Shown in pieces: positions 28,908-40,665 of a DNA stretch of 64,000 nucleotides. Made by a program: the position numbers and the translations under genes. Every line of letters begins with the position of its first letter. Position 1 is the first letter of the stretch. The notes under the pieces were generated by a model that saw only the letters and a program-made list of their open reading frames with translations, had not been told where the DNA came from and searched no databases. Origin of the DNA: Gracilaria domingensis (taxonomy: Eukaryota; Rhodophyta; Florideophyceae; Gracilariales; Gracilariaceae); contig VCMS01000054.1 in the NCBI GenBank assembly GCA_022539475.1, positions 124,001-188,000 on the forward strand, given 5' to 3'.

Positions 28908-31900
28908 ATGCCATTTTTCGCGCGGGTTGGAGTGCGGGACCCGCACGGAGGGCGGGAATGTCTATTTTTTGGTTTTCGAGGTTCAAGTTTTGCTCTTGAA
29001 CGGTTGTAGTATGGTTGAGGGTTTCATCACTAATAACTTTTGTGTTCGGTTTCGACGTTCATCTTTTTTTTTTCTCAATTGCTGACGCTGCTAACATCTG
29101 GAATGAAACTAGAGGGCTATTTCTTTTCTTCTTTTTGAACTTGCTAGGATAGTCTTTTGCTGTTTGAGTGGGGTCGCTGTTCAGCACGATACCCTCTTAC
29201 ACGCTAAGATATGAGCACAGACATTTTTCTAGCATATGTGGTGATGGTGAAACTATACGCTATCTGTAGGGGAAAAAAACCGGTCGTGAGATACAACAAC
29301 AGATATGTTGTATCTGCAACGCTGTAACGCTGTTTTGTGAACTACCAGTACCAGTGCAGTTTACCAGCATTTCGGCGTTTGTGAATATGACGAGGTAGTA
29401 TCACAGTTTCCACCTGACCATAAATGCGAAGTGAACTAAATTGCTCGGTTGTTTTATTGTTGGCCACCATATTACAGAAACGAATACTCCACTTTTCGTG
29501 TGGCAGTCGCGGCTTCCCTGGAGGATGACCTGCCCTCCTTTGTCACTGAGTGATCTATAATGAGAAGCACTGCTGATCGTACCAGTATGCGCCACAGTTG
29601 TACGGAGTAGTGTTCTCAACCAGTTACCAGGAACTCTGCAATTGTAGATTCTGCGTACAGTAGTAAGGATAAAGCGCGCTGTCCTCCAACTGGCACCTTC
29701 GGTAGAAACGCTATGAGAGGGGTAGATAAGACGGTCATTTATTTTTGCAGCAAAGACATGAGCCCGACCCTTCATGCAAGCGATGATGGCGATGAGAAAG
29801 AGGAGTGGGCATGAAAAACAAGAAGCGGGCATTTCTACTCTGTTCTCTGAGAAGGCAGGAGGCAATGTGGCCTTACAGGCCGACAAAAATTACCTCGCCT
29901 GGCGGTGAGTTCCAATCACTTTATCCAGAACTAACGTGGTACTGTATCGACTGCTCTTGTCAGGCCTAGCATGCAAGCCTCAATCATTTTCGGCCTTTCC
30001 TGATTCCAGCCCCATTTCTCGGCCGCAAAAAAGTTGAATCATGCTCAATAGCGTTCAAAACGTGCTCATCTCCTGGCGGTGCTGCAAGGACTGCCCCGAC
30101 GCCGTCATGAACCGCAGTTGAAGAAGGATACGCTCGCTAACTTGTTAATAGAGGATGCTGAGCTTGACAGTTTTCACCATAAGACGGCATATTCCACGTA
30201 TCCTTGGCGGTATCTACACGCACATGTGGTAGAGGCTTTTGCAACGGCAACGAGCATACGGCTGCTCATTGGTATGTTGGTGTGGCGCATATTTTGTGAT
30301 CCGCAGCGCACGGAGTGGTGGGCGTGCATCCATTGCAATGTCACGCAAACGTGACACGCGAAGTGCTTCACTTGGTTTTATATTTATGAAACGCGGTTTC
30401 CGTGCAGTGCCAAGCCGCTGGGCTCTTCTGGCGTTGCCTGCACTTTGGTGGAGCGCCTTCCGCTTCCAATCACGCGCCATTGGTCGACGTCAGCATCTCG
30501 TGCGTCGATATTCCAGCCAAAACCCTTCAAACCCTCATTTTCAATCTCGTGTGTCAATGACAGTTTTATCTTTTCCATAATCTAGCTGTTCAATCTCCGC
30601 ACGCGACAGTTTCATTCCAACAAGCGCACGAACTAACGGCACACCCTTTTGCAAACTTGACTCTTGCTACTCCTGTTTCTCTTGGGCCGTGTTTGTTTAA
30701 CTTCACACCTTTACGCAGAGTCTGACGCATTGCTGTGACCAAATTGCAACACGTATTGAGTGCTTGAAAGCGTTTTGAGAAGAGCATTGCTCAGTAAGCG
30801 TCTGTTCGAGCCTTCCAGCACCATTTTTTAAATGTGCCAAGTTCGGCATCGGTGGAAAGCGATTATTCGCCCTTAATGTTTTGAGCTAAAAATGGTTGCC
30901 ATACTGAGCATTCCCAAAGCCCCACCGCGCTCTGCCCGTCCGTTTCTGTTAACTACTGTTCTGCCCATCACAGGAAACAAACATCATACTGTGCACCATG
31001 TACTTATTCTCTTTGCCTGAAATGCCCACACGAGAGTCGTCGGTTTCGCTTCAGATACGAGGCGATTGCATCTCGTCTGTTGTGGGACTAAATGTTTTGG
31101 GACTACACCTGCTTGCGCCATAATATGATATTGTGTAGAAACGAACACTGTCGTCTGTGAGCGTGGCAAAAACTCGCATTACGATGTTCGTTGACAAATG
31201 TATCGTAAAGAAACCGCTCTTGGAAAACCACAAGACCGCCACAATTTTGGTGCCTTTCGGGAGAAGGGCTGTCTCTTAGAACACCGCTTCCACCTTCTCT
31301 AAAAGGGCGCGATAGACACAGAGAAATAACGGGATACTCCTTTGGGGAGCGAACGAGTGAACACAGCCTACCTTCGTAGCCTAGCTGACCAGAGGAGACA
31401 ATCCATTCTGAAGCACTCCCGAATTCAACGCTCGCTTACGGCTCGCTGCTGCATACTGTCACAGAATTGGGTGAAAGGGGCTGCTTCGTTTTCGCAGTTC
31501 CTGTTCACAGCTGGACTCACAGCTGGACTCACAGCTTCTCTTCATCACGTTCTGCCTTTCGAGTTCAGCTCTGGCGCCCACAGAAGGGAACAAATCGAAA
31601 GATATTGTCATACAGATAAATGACTGCCACAAGAATGTCGCGGAGGCTCTGAAATAGCTGCTTTGCACACATTGCGTAGTTTCGTAAACTCTTACTGAAA
31701 AACTGTCATTTCCGCATTGACCCTTATTTTGTGGAGTGCTTGTCAAATCTACCGGTTGGAATTATATTGAGCAAATTTGGCTGAGTCTGGTGCTGATTCT
31801 GTGGTACAGAACCTGTACTGCCGAGTCTCACTTTTTGTGGATACGGTTAATATGTTTTATTATCACTCTTCGTAAATTCCAATCATTATTAACGCTAATA

Positions 31901-34081
31901 CACCATTGGAGTCTTTTTCATTCTTTCTCAATCTCCATACCTTTCTGTACAACAATTAAAGAATCAATAGAAGATCCATTCGTGCCACAAAGATTCATCG
32001 AGAACGTCGCCTACTACGTCGCTTCGATCTCCCTAACGATCTCTCATATCTTCGATAATCGAATGGAGAAATATCTGTACTGTTGCTGTACTGAGTAACA
32101 TGGTGATACATTAGTTGCGACACTTGACTTCTCGATGTGATATAATGCCTGCGTCTTCCTCTACCGCTTTCTCCAAAAAGACCTGCAGGGAAAAGTGAGG
32201 AGTGTGAGAAAAATTCTATCGGATTCGTGAAGAGAATAGAAAGTCTCTCCAGCAATAGGCTCCTCATCGTCCGTAGAACTATGTCTCACCACTCACTAGT
32301 CCTGAAGGTCTCTTTCAGGTTTTGTCGTACTTCCTTGTCTACAGGAACTTCCAAATTCCAGTTGGCCCTTTCTTGGCCTTGAGTACTTTCGTTGAAGCTT
32401 GTGTTTTCTTACGCTTTTACTTGTTTGATCTTGGCGGAAAAGTCCATGTATGTCGTTTATGGTGCTGAAGGTGTTTAATACCCTCCATGCGTCGATCTTT
32501 GATTTGTCGCAAGGAACGAACTGGAAAGCGTTTGTGTGTATGAAAAATATACGAACCATTCTCATTCAATAACCAATGGATTAAGAAGACTGGGTTCTAT
32601 CATAATTTAAAACAAACAGAAAAAGCAACTGTTTTCTCATAAGTACCGTATAGTGACCTCTTATATATGACGAAGGACAAAGATATAAAAGAAACAGTGG
32701 TGGCCTGGGAGAGAAGAAAAAATATGACTATTTTTAAAGAGCGCGTCCATTCCGCTTGGAGGCGTTTCGCAAAAATAAGGTTACCCTTGGTGTCTGAGTT
32801 GCCTGATCCGGAATGCCGGCAGTCCAGAAGAAATTATATTTCTATGCACAAATCACCTTCACTTGAATATATGGGTTTCAACCCTCTTCGCACAAAAGTA
32901 CACCATCGATGCATAAAATGGAGCCATAACTTTAGCTTGCAAAGCTGCGGATGCTCTGATGACCTGAGAGGAAAGGAAAGGCCCAAGACGATTAGAGATT
33001 ATGTTGCTTGTTGACGTATGCCTTCCCGCAATCAATCATGTGCAACTTTTATTGTTGGTGAGAAGATGGGCAAAGAAAAGACAGTGCGCGGTTTTGAAGA
33101 GACAGGATAGTAAAAGGCACGGAAGACAGATGCACGCCCTCTTCTGAAAACATGATAAAAGGCATGACGAAACTGATGTAAGCATATGGTCTAAACCTGC
33201 CAACTCGACCTCGCCCTTGATATCGTAAGTCCACTTGACTTGTGGCAGGGCTGCAATGTGCTTACTTGGTTTTCTGGCTCTGGAAACTTCCAAGCGTCGA
33301 CAAGACAGGACGCGTCAAGAGGTGCTGGTAATGACACAACATGATGTAGTATGATTGCTTCGCTCGAAGAAAACAGAGACAACAATACAACACTGCGCCA
33401 CAAAGGGTCAAAATGAGATTGACAATCAGCATCATTGGACGCCGTCATAGAAGAAGACTATCTGATCGGGATGTGCAACCATCGCATGTGTGTGTTTCCG
33501 TAAACTTTGTAAGACAAAGTTTGTGCCTCATGCCATGTGAGGTTATCTTCATGATAGAGCCGCGCATTCCCATACAGTAAATTTGCATATTAATTATGAG
33601 TCACACATTGTGTGCGTCCGAAGGATTGAGGAGAATCGCCCGTCTCCTTTCACTTGTCAACGTACTAACCACTTTCATTCTCTCTCTCTCGAATACGAAG
33701 CTCTTAGAAAGCGTCCTCTCTTTCGGCAGTCGCCGCATTTGCAGATGCGCAGTGCAATGCAACGTCATCATGATCTTAGTCTTTCCACTGCACGTGTAAA
33801 TCAAATATCAACTAGACAATCATCACCCATGGGGTTGGACCGTGGGTAGCATCTTCAAGGTGAATGTGAGATTTTCACCCCATCAGGTGGATCATATATG
33901 ATACGGAACAAATCTGGTAATGCCTTTTCCTCCACAGCATGTAAGCAGTCCATTTCAAAGCACTATAAAGACTCCAGCGTCCACACACCGGAAGATTTTT
34001 TCATTTCATTCCTCACTCCCACCATCGCCGGATTCATTGAAGAGCGTTCCATCAACGCCGTTTCACTTCATATTCAGGATC
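28908..34081. other. Gene-poor stretch, no supported coding region
   Basis: About 5.2 kb with lower GC and many stops in all frames. The longest frames (161 codons minus at 29886-29401; 115 codons plus at 32667-33014) have no recognisable motif or early ATG context, or are of a length expected by chance. Small features seen: an inverted repeat near 29282-29310, a direct repeat of CACAGCTGGACT near 31507-31535, and a 9-bp palindrome at 33502-33522 (AAACTTTGT / ACAAAGTTT). I cannot identify transposon proteins here. Confidence 0.55.
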
Positions 34082-34462
34082 ATGGCCATCTCTTCTGCTC
34101 TCCCCATCAGTCCAAAGACGCCTAGTGAGACTCCCTCCCTTCCAACCACTCTTATCAACTCGACGGCACCGCCATTGCCTGTAATAGCGCATTTCACACC
34201 TCCTACGTCGTCTAAGTCTACAAAGATCGTCACCGGAAAGAATCGGAATTCTCGTCCTCATTTCTCAACCCTATCTCGTGATCTGCCTTCGCCTCCATTT
34301 TTTGTGCTACCACCATCCAGGTTTGCTGTCCGGAAGGAATCTTGTAACGATGCTAAACTAAAACAACGATCATTATCTTCTTCTTTTAACTCCAGTGCTG
34401 GTGCTTCTTCCGTCAATATGCCTCCATTTTTACTCCCCCCTTCTTTGCAGGAAAATGGTTAA
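34082..34462 (+). CDS. Small Ser/Pro-rich hypothetical protein
   Basis: 126 residues from the ATG at 34082, with a TATAAAG element about 115 bp upstream (near 33963). The same frame could begin earlier, at 33920. The product is rich in Ser, Pro and Thr, with several SP/TP dipeptides (ISPKTPSETPS) and a basic segment (KIVTGKNRN), and lacks membrane segments. I do not recognise it. It could be an unstructured regulatory protein or simply a chance frame in a gene-poor region. The promoter-like element and biased composition are the only support. Confidence 0.33.
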   Translation: MAISSALPISPKTPSETPSLPTTLINSTAPPLPVIAHFTPPTSSKSTKIVTGKNRNSRPHFSTLSRDLPSPPFFVLPPSRFAVRKESCNDAKLKQRSLSSSFNSSAGASSVNMPPFLLPPSLQENG

Positions 34463-34556
34463 TCGGTCGCTTGGCGGCGCAACGTGGTACGTGCTGAGCG
34501 ACTTGTTGTGGTGTGCCCCGTAACCAATAACCTCGAGAGGATGAGTGGAGAAGTAC

Positions 34557-34778
34557 ATCGGTTACGAAATACTCCGGCGGAAGAGAATACCTTGGAGATC
34601 TAATGGTTTCTTGGAATAGCTAACTGCTGCTCAACGTACGCAATGCGGCCACATATCTGTAGTCTGTGGCTACATTTTGACGAAAGCCTTGTAGGTTGCC
34701 GGGGGCTCTTAGCAAACCCCACGCGATGCGAGGAATTAGCGTAACGTGTCTCGTATTAAAGGAGAGGACGAAGAAAGA
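34557..34778 (+). repeat. Diverged repeat, copy 1 (LTR-like)
   Basis: About 220 bp that aligns over its full length with 35811-36035, by eye at roughly two-thirds identity, sharing blocks such as CCACGCGAT.CGAG and TTGTAGTC/CTGTAGTC. Both copies end near an A/G-rich tract with a TATTAAAG or TAATAAAG element, as LTR ends with polyadenylation signals do. Confidence 0.55.
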
Positions 34779-35810
34779 CTCCGAAACCTCGTAGTACATG
34801 GATGTCATGTTGTACGCGTAATACCAGGACTAACTTGGCATTGTGCTACAACTTCGTGAATGGCTTTTTAGATGTAGGCATCTATGCCTTGATTAAAATG
34901 TCGTAACGCAAGTTCTTTGTTTGTTTGCGGACATGCACATGGCCTTTGCCTTCTCCAACCTACAGCACATTTTGTTGTAGCACATGTAGCACTTTGTTAG
35001 AGCCCACAACACCTGCTCTCCAGTGCAATACATGAGCACAGTTGTGAAGAATGGCTTTGTAACAAAGCTATAATCTAGAGGCGTTGGGTAACTGTATTCA
35101 GCTATCATGAATATTACTGTGCATAGGAAAGGACTTTTCTTCTTCTTGCTGCAACTACCCTGTAAACGTATGTGCGCTCATTGACGACGCGCCTTATCCT
35201 ACTGTTCTCCGTTCCTGCAACCTTTCGTTATGGACAAATTCCAATCCCATTATCTAATCTCTCAAGAGCACGACAGTGTGAGGTACTATCGAAAGCTTTG
35301 CCGTGCCATCGTGGCATGATACATCGTAGCTGCTGTTTTGCTGAAAAGTTCTTTGAGCACATTTCACAGCATTTATTGGAGAAACCTTATCATTCTTGTT
35401 GAACTCTACCGACTGCCATGACCGAGACAAAGAGTAGTGGAGACCTGTTGGAATAATGTGAGCAAGAAACTCTTTTGACACACATCTGAATACTCTGGTG
35501 ACGTGGTCAAAACGTCACTAGGGTAGTTGAGCAGCAGCAAATTCATCGAGATGAGTTTTCTTCGATCATCTTATCGATAAAAAAAATCTCATACGCTGTC
35601 CATATTGTAGTGTGCCAGATGATGCTAACATTTGCTCCAAGTTTTCTGCTTGGCAATCTTTATGATGCTTGTTGCTCTACAGTCGTTGGATATTCAGATG
35701 TTACACATTGCTTAAGAAGGAGATGGCTTCTGGATTAAGTGAGGATGTATAGTACATGTTGAAGGAGGAAGAGGTACTTCAACAGGAAGAAGAGATGAAG
35801 ACGCTGAATC

Positions 35811-36035
35811 ATCGGTGACGAAATGCTCACGCAGACGAGAACACCTTAGATGTTAATTCTTTTCCTAACACATAGCTCAGTGAGCGTAACGCGGTACAAA
35901 TCACATTTGTAGTCAGCAGCTACGTTGATAGGGCAAGCATTATAGGTGCTGGGCGTCTTTAGTAGCAAAACTCCACGCGATACGAGTAATAAGCGTATCA
36001 TGCTCATAATAAAGAAGAAGAAGAAGAAGAAAGAT
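35811..36035 (+). repeat. Diverged repeat, copy 2 (LTR-like)
   Basis: Partner of 34557-34778 in the same orientation, about 1.25 kb downstream. It ends in a (GAA)n microsatellite at about 36012-36034. The roughly 1 kb between copies shows no reverse transcriptase or integrase I can recognise, so they may be two old solo LTRs or a decayed non-autonomous element. Confidence 0.55.
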
Positions 36036-38207
36036 ACTGGAATTTCCGGGAACCAGAAAGATGATTTATTTGGAACGGAAGTTTGGGTGGGAAGAGTGAT
36101 CCCCCAGTCGCATACAGCAACTACTTTGCGCGGCTGCAGCCTTGTCTTGTTGCTAATCTTCCTTCGTCACCGCTGTTCTTGAGGCCAATCTTTGCTGCTC
36201 ATACGAACCTTAGGTTCTTGGTTGGGCCTTTTTAGCACCCATACCACCCACCCTAGGAGTAGTCACGTTCCAATAGAACGCACTAGACGCGCAAAGTTTT
36301 GATTTGCAGAGTAGCAGGCATCGTGAGCGTTTGTTCTCCTGTGTCTCCCAAAGTCCCGAAACAACAAGATCGTTCTGAGAGCTTAACGAGAGGCACCCAA
36401 TGAAGAGCATTTAGGTGTAAACGGGACACATGTTTCTGACTTCTGCAAAGGGTATCGGGCTGCTTCTTGGAGGATTCTCTCGATCTAAAGGCACCACTGT
36501 AGAGATGAACAAAGTGAATGAACGAGAATCCCTGCAATCATCCCCCCACCGCCTGAGCTCCGTTATCGTTTGTAAGCGAGCCTACCGAATAAAGAACGGG
36601 TGCGTCAGGACGTGCGGGCTGTGCACGTGCGCAGAAACTAACTAACACCGCATTAGTATGGGTTGAGTATGATCCTGTGAGTCACAGCCTCTGACCCGTT
36701 GTGATAATGATCATGACATTGCGCTGCAGTGGATACGTGCACTACGCGACTAGAATCGCCAGGAATGCTCTTTTGGTTGTGTACCATGGTTGTGATCACA
36801 GGTCGAGAGCTACGCTTTCAGCGACAGCCTTCCTTTCGATTACTTCACGTTCCGGTGTTGATTTTTGTCCACATTGCGTCGTAATTCTTGTTAAAATGTA
36901 TCGTAGAGTTGCAGTGTTCATTGGTTTCCCTGCCCATAACTGGTCGCTAGTACAGGTCTTGCGGGTTTCAGACTGGCGCCTGCAGCTGCTACATAAGCAG
37001 AACGCTCATGAAGCACAAATATTTTTCCTTGACAACTGGGTACACCTTCGATATCAGAGATCTCAAGGAAGCATTTGATTCGGAATCAGTGATGTTTATG
37101 TCAGCCAGCAGCACAGGGAACTTGACGAGGAGTTCAATTTTCACATGAAAGCCATAACTTGGAACCGATCTATGAAAGCTCTCACGTTCGCTCAACCACT
37201 GCATTCGCGAATAGAGATAGGAAAACCATGTTTCGCGCTTCTAATGCAACCTCACTTTTCCAAGGGTTTACGCCTGCTTCGAGTAAAGCCAAACCCGACT
37301 TTGCTTTTCCCAGTGCCTCCCCAATAGTATTGAGAACGCTTTTATCCGCCAGAAGCACATAGATTCTTCTTATGCTGTGCTTGTGAGTATCTATATATTT
37401 TTCGAATTCTTCTGGTATTACGGATCTCTGCTTCGCAATCTTGATACTTGTTCTGTTGTCGGATGCCAAGTGTCGACTTAGTAATTCTGAGGATTAGAGA
37501 GAACACGCGGGACGGAGACCATTTGATGGGGACAATACCGTTACATATGTAAACATGACAGATATGCCAATGTCATTTCGATGCAAGTCAGTTGATTCCT
37601 TTCTAGATGAAAGTCGTGGAAATTGGAGAGGTTTCGGAGTAAGAGAAAGACGACGGTATCCCTCTGAAAGTGTGGAAAAGGAGCGGACATATCAACAGGC
37701 GTTTTGCACATGCAGAGTATGCGACATATTGGAAGGACGTACGCAAGACGGGAATACCGCAGACAGGACCGGGTTTGTTCACATTGACGAGGAACGGGAA
37801 GGCTTTTCTCCTCTTTTTGAGTGGGGCCGTGGCCCCTGGGCTTCTGCCACAGTACGTTCATTAATAGTGTACCCAAAAAGTCTCGAAGAGAAAAGGGTTA
37901 GCCCACGAAACCGTATTTCGGACGTAACCTTGTTCCAGAAGGAAATGACGACATGAACCCAAGGGTTCTGCTTCCTTGTCATAATTTCGATGCGACACGT
38001 TCTTTCCACGTTCTTTCTTTGCCTCCGTTGGAGATCCGTCTGCGTTCCCATTTCGCCAATAACTCGTGTATACATGCATGCTGATCTTTGCGCGAAAGAG
38101 ACGTTCTCGCAAGCAGCGACGATTCCTTGTAGTGCGTGGAACACACACGGCTGTCCGTATCTCTAACGAGAGTCATGCAAATGGCGTAAGTGAGTATCGT
38201 TCACACC
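36036..38207. other. Gene-poor stretch with weak coding candidates
   Basis: About 2.2 kb. On the minus strand 37490-37182 stays open for about 100 codons with a protein-like composition (AKQRSVIPEEFEKYI) but no ATG. On the plus strand a frame from 37643 to a GTACGT donor at 37852 reads like a real exon (KVWKRSGHINRRF). I cannot connect either to a complete gene. Confidence 0.4.
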
Positions 38208-38603
38208 ATGGAATGCTCAACGCAGTTACTACGTTACCGGACCGTTCCGGTTCGTGTAGAAATCGAGGGCAGTACCGTCGTAGTTCGCGTGGGGAACACA
38301 CAGGGCAAAGCAGAGAATATCAAAACCAGAACTGGCAAAATCCACGCCGTGGATGGAGTGCCAGCATCCCTTCGGGATGCTGGCATTGAACCCGAATTTA
38401 CCCTTGTAGCTCATATTATTAAGTTACCGACGGTGAGTCAAGCGTGGAATTCAAACTTCAGCCGTACTAAATAATCACCGTGGATTGCTACCGTCGCTAT
38501 CTGCAAGGTATGCACACCGAACCTGGACAAGAGTAGGGCTTTGACACCATGTCAGCAGCTGGTCACGGCAAACCAAGTCTTTTTCAGAACAACCTGGACA
38601 TGA
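38208..38603 (+). CDS. Candidate small two-exon protein
   Basis: From the ATG at 38208 the frame stays open to a good donor (ACG|GTGAGT at 38433). A TACTAAAT branch-like sequence follows, and the frame resumes in phase after the acceptor at 38506-38507, ending at 38603; total about 106 residues. Exon 1 has a beta-rich, balanced composition (VPVRVEIEGSTVVVRVG), unlike random DNA. The candidate intron (75 bp) is shorter than the others I placed. I do not recognise the protein, and an upstream exon is possible. A 12-bp palindrome (38359-38385) lies inside exon 1. Confidence 0.28.
38359..38385. repeat. Palindrome, 12-bp arms and 3-nt loop
   Basis: TGCCAGCATCCC and its exact reverse complement are separated by TTC. 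A stem of this kind resembles RNA hairpins capped by a UUC/UUCG loop. It lies within the candidate exon 38208-38432. Confidence 0.85.
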
Positions 38604-38712
38604 GATGACTCTCAAATGAACCTTAACAGAGCCCCTGTGTACCCATTCTCACAAGAGCGCGTGTGTTTAGACTGCTTCGTCTTGTTCTTCATACCCTCAC
38701 CCTTTTCGACAA

Positions 38713-40080
38713 ATGTTCTCTCATTCCTACAAGTCTAGCAGATATAGGGCAGCGAATATGCAAACAAGATTGCGTCTACTATGGGTTTTGTATACTTTTC
38801 TCACCAATTGCGGAGTTTCTGCCCAAGTGGGAATGACAGCACCATGGTTGCTGTCATTTGCTTCATCAAGTCTGGGCAATGAAGGCGGGTGGTATCATCC
38901 AACACGACAGCTTCTGGTGAAGCTGAATGAGATTTCTACAACCTGTCCCCATGCCAGAGCTGAGTGGGTTGTAGTTCTTGACCCTAAACCAATGTTTTTG
39001 CCGCGTTCACCAACAGCAAGACCGCAAGGAAAGTTGATGGCGCTGACGCTAACGTACAACGCAAAAGCACGGGCACGGTCGAAGTCGCGGGGGATGGAAA
39101 ACGATCGCACTCGAATAGTGGCAGTATTTGGTGAACATGGACGGGAACGAATTACCTCTGAGCTTGCGTTGTCGATTGTTCAGCGATATTGCGGGACTGG
39201 GTCCATGGCACATGCATTGCATAATCTTGAAATAGTCCTTGTTCCTATTGTGAACGTAGCTGGGCGCCACGAGGCGGAAACTAACAACGACTGTTCCCGC
39301 CTGAATGCCAACGGGGTAGATGTCAACCGAAACTACGTCGTGCAATGGGGCTTCAAAGATGCGGACACTTTGTCAGAAGAGGAGACAGAAGGTTCACATC
39401 CACTGAGCGAGTGGGAAACACGAGCGATTGATGCCATAATACGTCGAACAAAGCCACACGCATACTTGAGCTTTCATTCCGGGGATCGCTCTATTCTGCT
39501 TCCATGGGACTCAGGTGCAAGAGTCTCAAGCAGGATGGAGCTGATAGCGAAAAGAATTAGAAACATACACTGTCGGGACTGTCGCATTGGTACTGCGTCA
39601 CAACTGTTCGGGTATCGAGCATATGGAACCGGAGTTGACCATGCTACTGGCATGTACGGCGTTCCGTTCGCTTGCACGTTGGAAATATACGGATTTGAAC
39701 AGAGAGATTGCAACAGCATGTTCAATCCAATGGATAGAACAACATTCACATCCGTTATGACCAATTGGTCAGGAGTGATGGAAACTGTAGGTCTTGAAGC
39801 CGGAAAGCTCCAGCACAATTCGCAATGGTCCGGCACAATGCGGCCATGGCGGTTGTTTGGCGGCGCACGATGGTCCCGGTATCGAATACTGTTTCTTACA
39901 GAAAGCGGTGGGAACGAAGAGACGTTTCAATATGAACCCCCCATGTTTTTCATGCTATTCATTGCGGCTTGCTTCTCGGTGGTGGGTTTTTCAATGCGCA
40001 GGACCACTCGTCAGTTTGCGAAAGGCCCTTTTCCGGCTATAAGGCGACGATGTATGAGACCATGGTGCTTGCGCGTGTAA
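38713..40080 (+). CDS. M14 zinc carboxypeptidase, secretory, with a C-terminal membrane anchor
   Basis: 455 residues from the ATG at 38713. A hydrophobic segment at about residues 21-36 is a likely signal peptide. The M14 fold shows the zinc ligands H142 and E145 in GEHGRE, the third ligand H255 in SFHSGD, the substrate-carboxylate Arg in NRNY near 206, and the catalytic Glu E324 in LEIYG. All active residues are present, so it should be an active exopeptidase trimming C-terminal residues in the secretory path or at the surface. A hydrophobic helix at about 410-428 followed by a basic tail predicts a type I membrane anchor, which is unusual for simple digestive M14 enzymes and more like carboxypeptidase D/M-type membrane forms. 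A long palindrome lies 23 bp after the stop. Confidence 0.88.
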   Translation: MFSHSYKSSRYRAANMQTRLRLLWVLYTFLTNCGVSAQVGMTAPWLLSFASSSLGNEGGWYHPTRQLLVKLNEISTTCPHARAEWVVVLDPKPMFLPRSPTARPQGKLMALTLTYNAKARARSKSRGMENDRTRIVAVFGEHGRERITSELALSIVQRYCGTGSMAHALHNLEIVLVPIVNVAGRHEAETNNDCSRLNANGVDVNRNYVVQWGFKDADTLSEEETEGSHPLSEWETRAIDAIIRRTKPHAYLSFHSGDRSILLPWDSGARVSSRMELIAKRIRNIHCRDCRIGTASQLFGYRAYGTGVDHATGMYGVPFACTLEIYGFEQRDCNSMFNPMDRTTFTSVMTNWSGVMETVGLEAGKLQHNSQWSGTMRPWRLFGGARWSRYRILFLTESGGNEETFQYEPPMFFMLFIAACFSVVGFSMRRTTRQFAKGPFPAIRRRCMRPWCLRV

Positions 40081-40102
40081 AAAGTGGCCTATCGCTGCTC
40101 AA

Positions 40103-40149
40103 AAGAAATGGTATGGACGGTATAACTTATACCGTCCATACCATTTCTT
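40103..40149. repeat. Perfect palindrome, 23-bp arms and 1-nt spacer
   Basis: Arms at 40103-40125 and 40127-40149 are exact reverse complements around a single C, starting 23 bp after the carboxypeptidase stop. A partial repeat of the right-arm end (TATACCGTATAA) follows. As RNA this gives a very stable 23-bp stem in the 3' UTR. A palindrome this long is likely to be unstable to clone and may extrude as a cruciform. Confidence 0.95.
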
Positions 40150-40665
40150 ATACCGTATAAGTATAAGGATAGCCCTACTACCGTTGACGTACCTTTTTTC
40201 CATCGTTACGAGTTAAAACACAAATTGAAGTATGATCATCATATCCCGGGTTCGAATATCTTTGCGAAATGCTTCGGAGTGGAGGTAGCAGCGGCATTTA
40301 GCAGATTGTGATTGACGAATAGCAGCAGCGGAGACAAGGTGTTCCTGTTAAACTTCATGTCTTGTGCTCGTAGCAGAACGCGTTTGTTCGCTATACAAGC
40401 GCGACGGGAATATAAAGCTATCTTACTGGAGATAAAACTTGGTCTGTGGCCAAGGGCGTGCCCGATTTTGACCACAAAACAAAGCCCTACTAAATGGCCA
40501 TTGCGCAGGTGCTCAACCGAATCGATCGCGCGAATCAAATCGCAACGCACCAACGTGCTTCCTTCACGAATCTAGCTGACGCTCACCCTGATCCTCATAC
40601 CTCTTCACGCAATACCGCGCTGGTCCCCTCCCAAGACAGCGATCGATACTTACCCTATCCCGGAT

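Noticed and set aside
29401-29886. A 161-codon minus-strand frame
   Set aside because: The first codons are non-ATG, composition is random-like and no motif is present.
32667-33014. A 115-codon plus-strand frame starting with ATG
   Set aside because: Length is compatible with chance in this AT-richer block, and no motif, promoter or homologue is recognised.
40240-40260. GGGTTCGAATA, tRNA T-loop-like sequence
   Set aside because: The flanking bases do not form a T-stem, and no acceptor or anticodon arm can be drawn around it.
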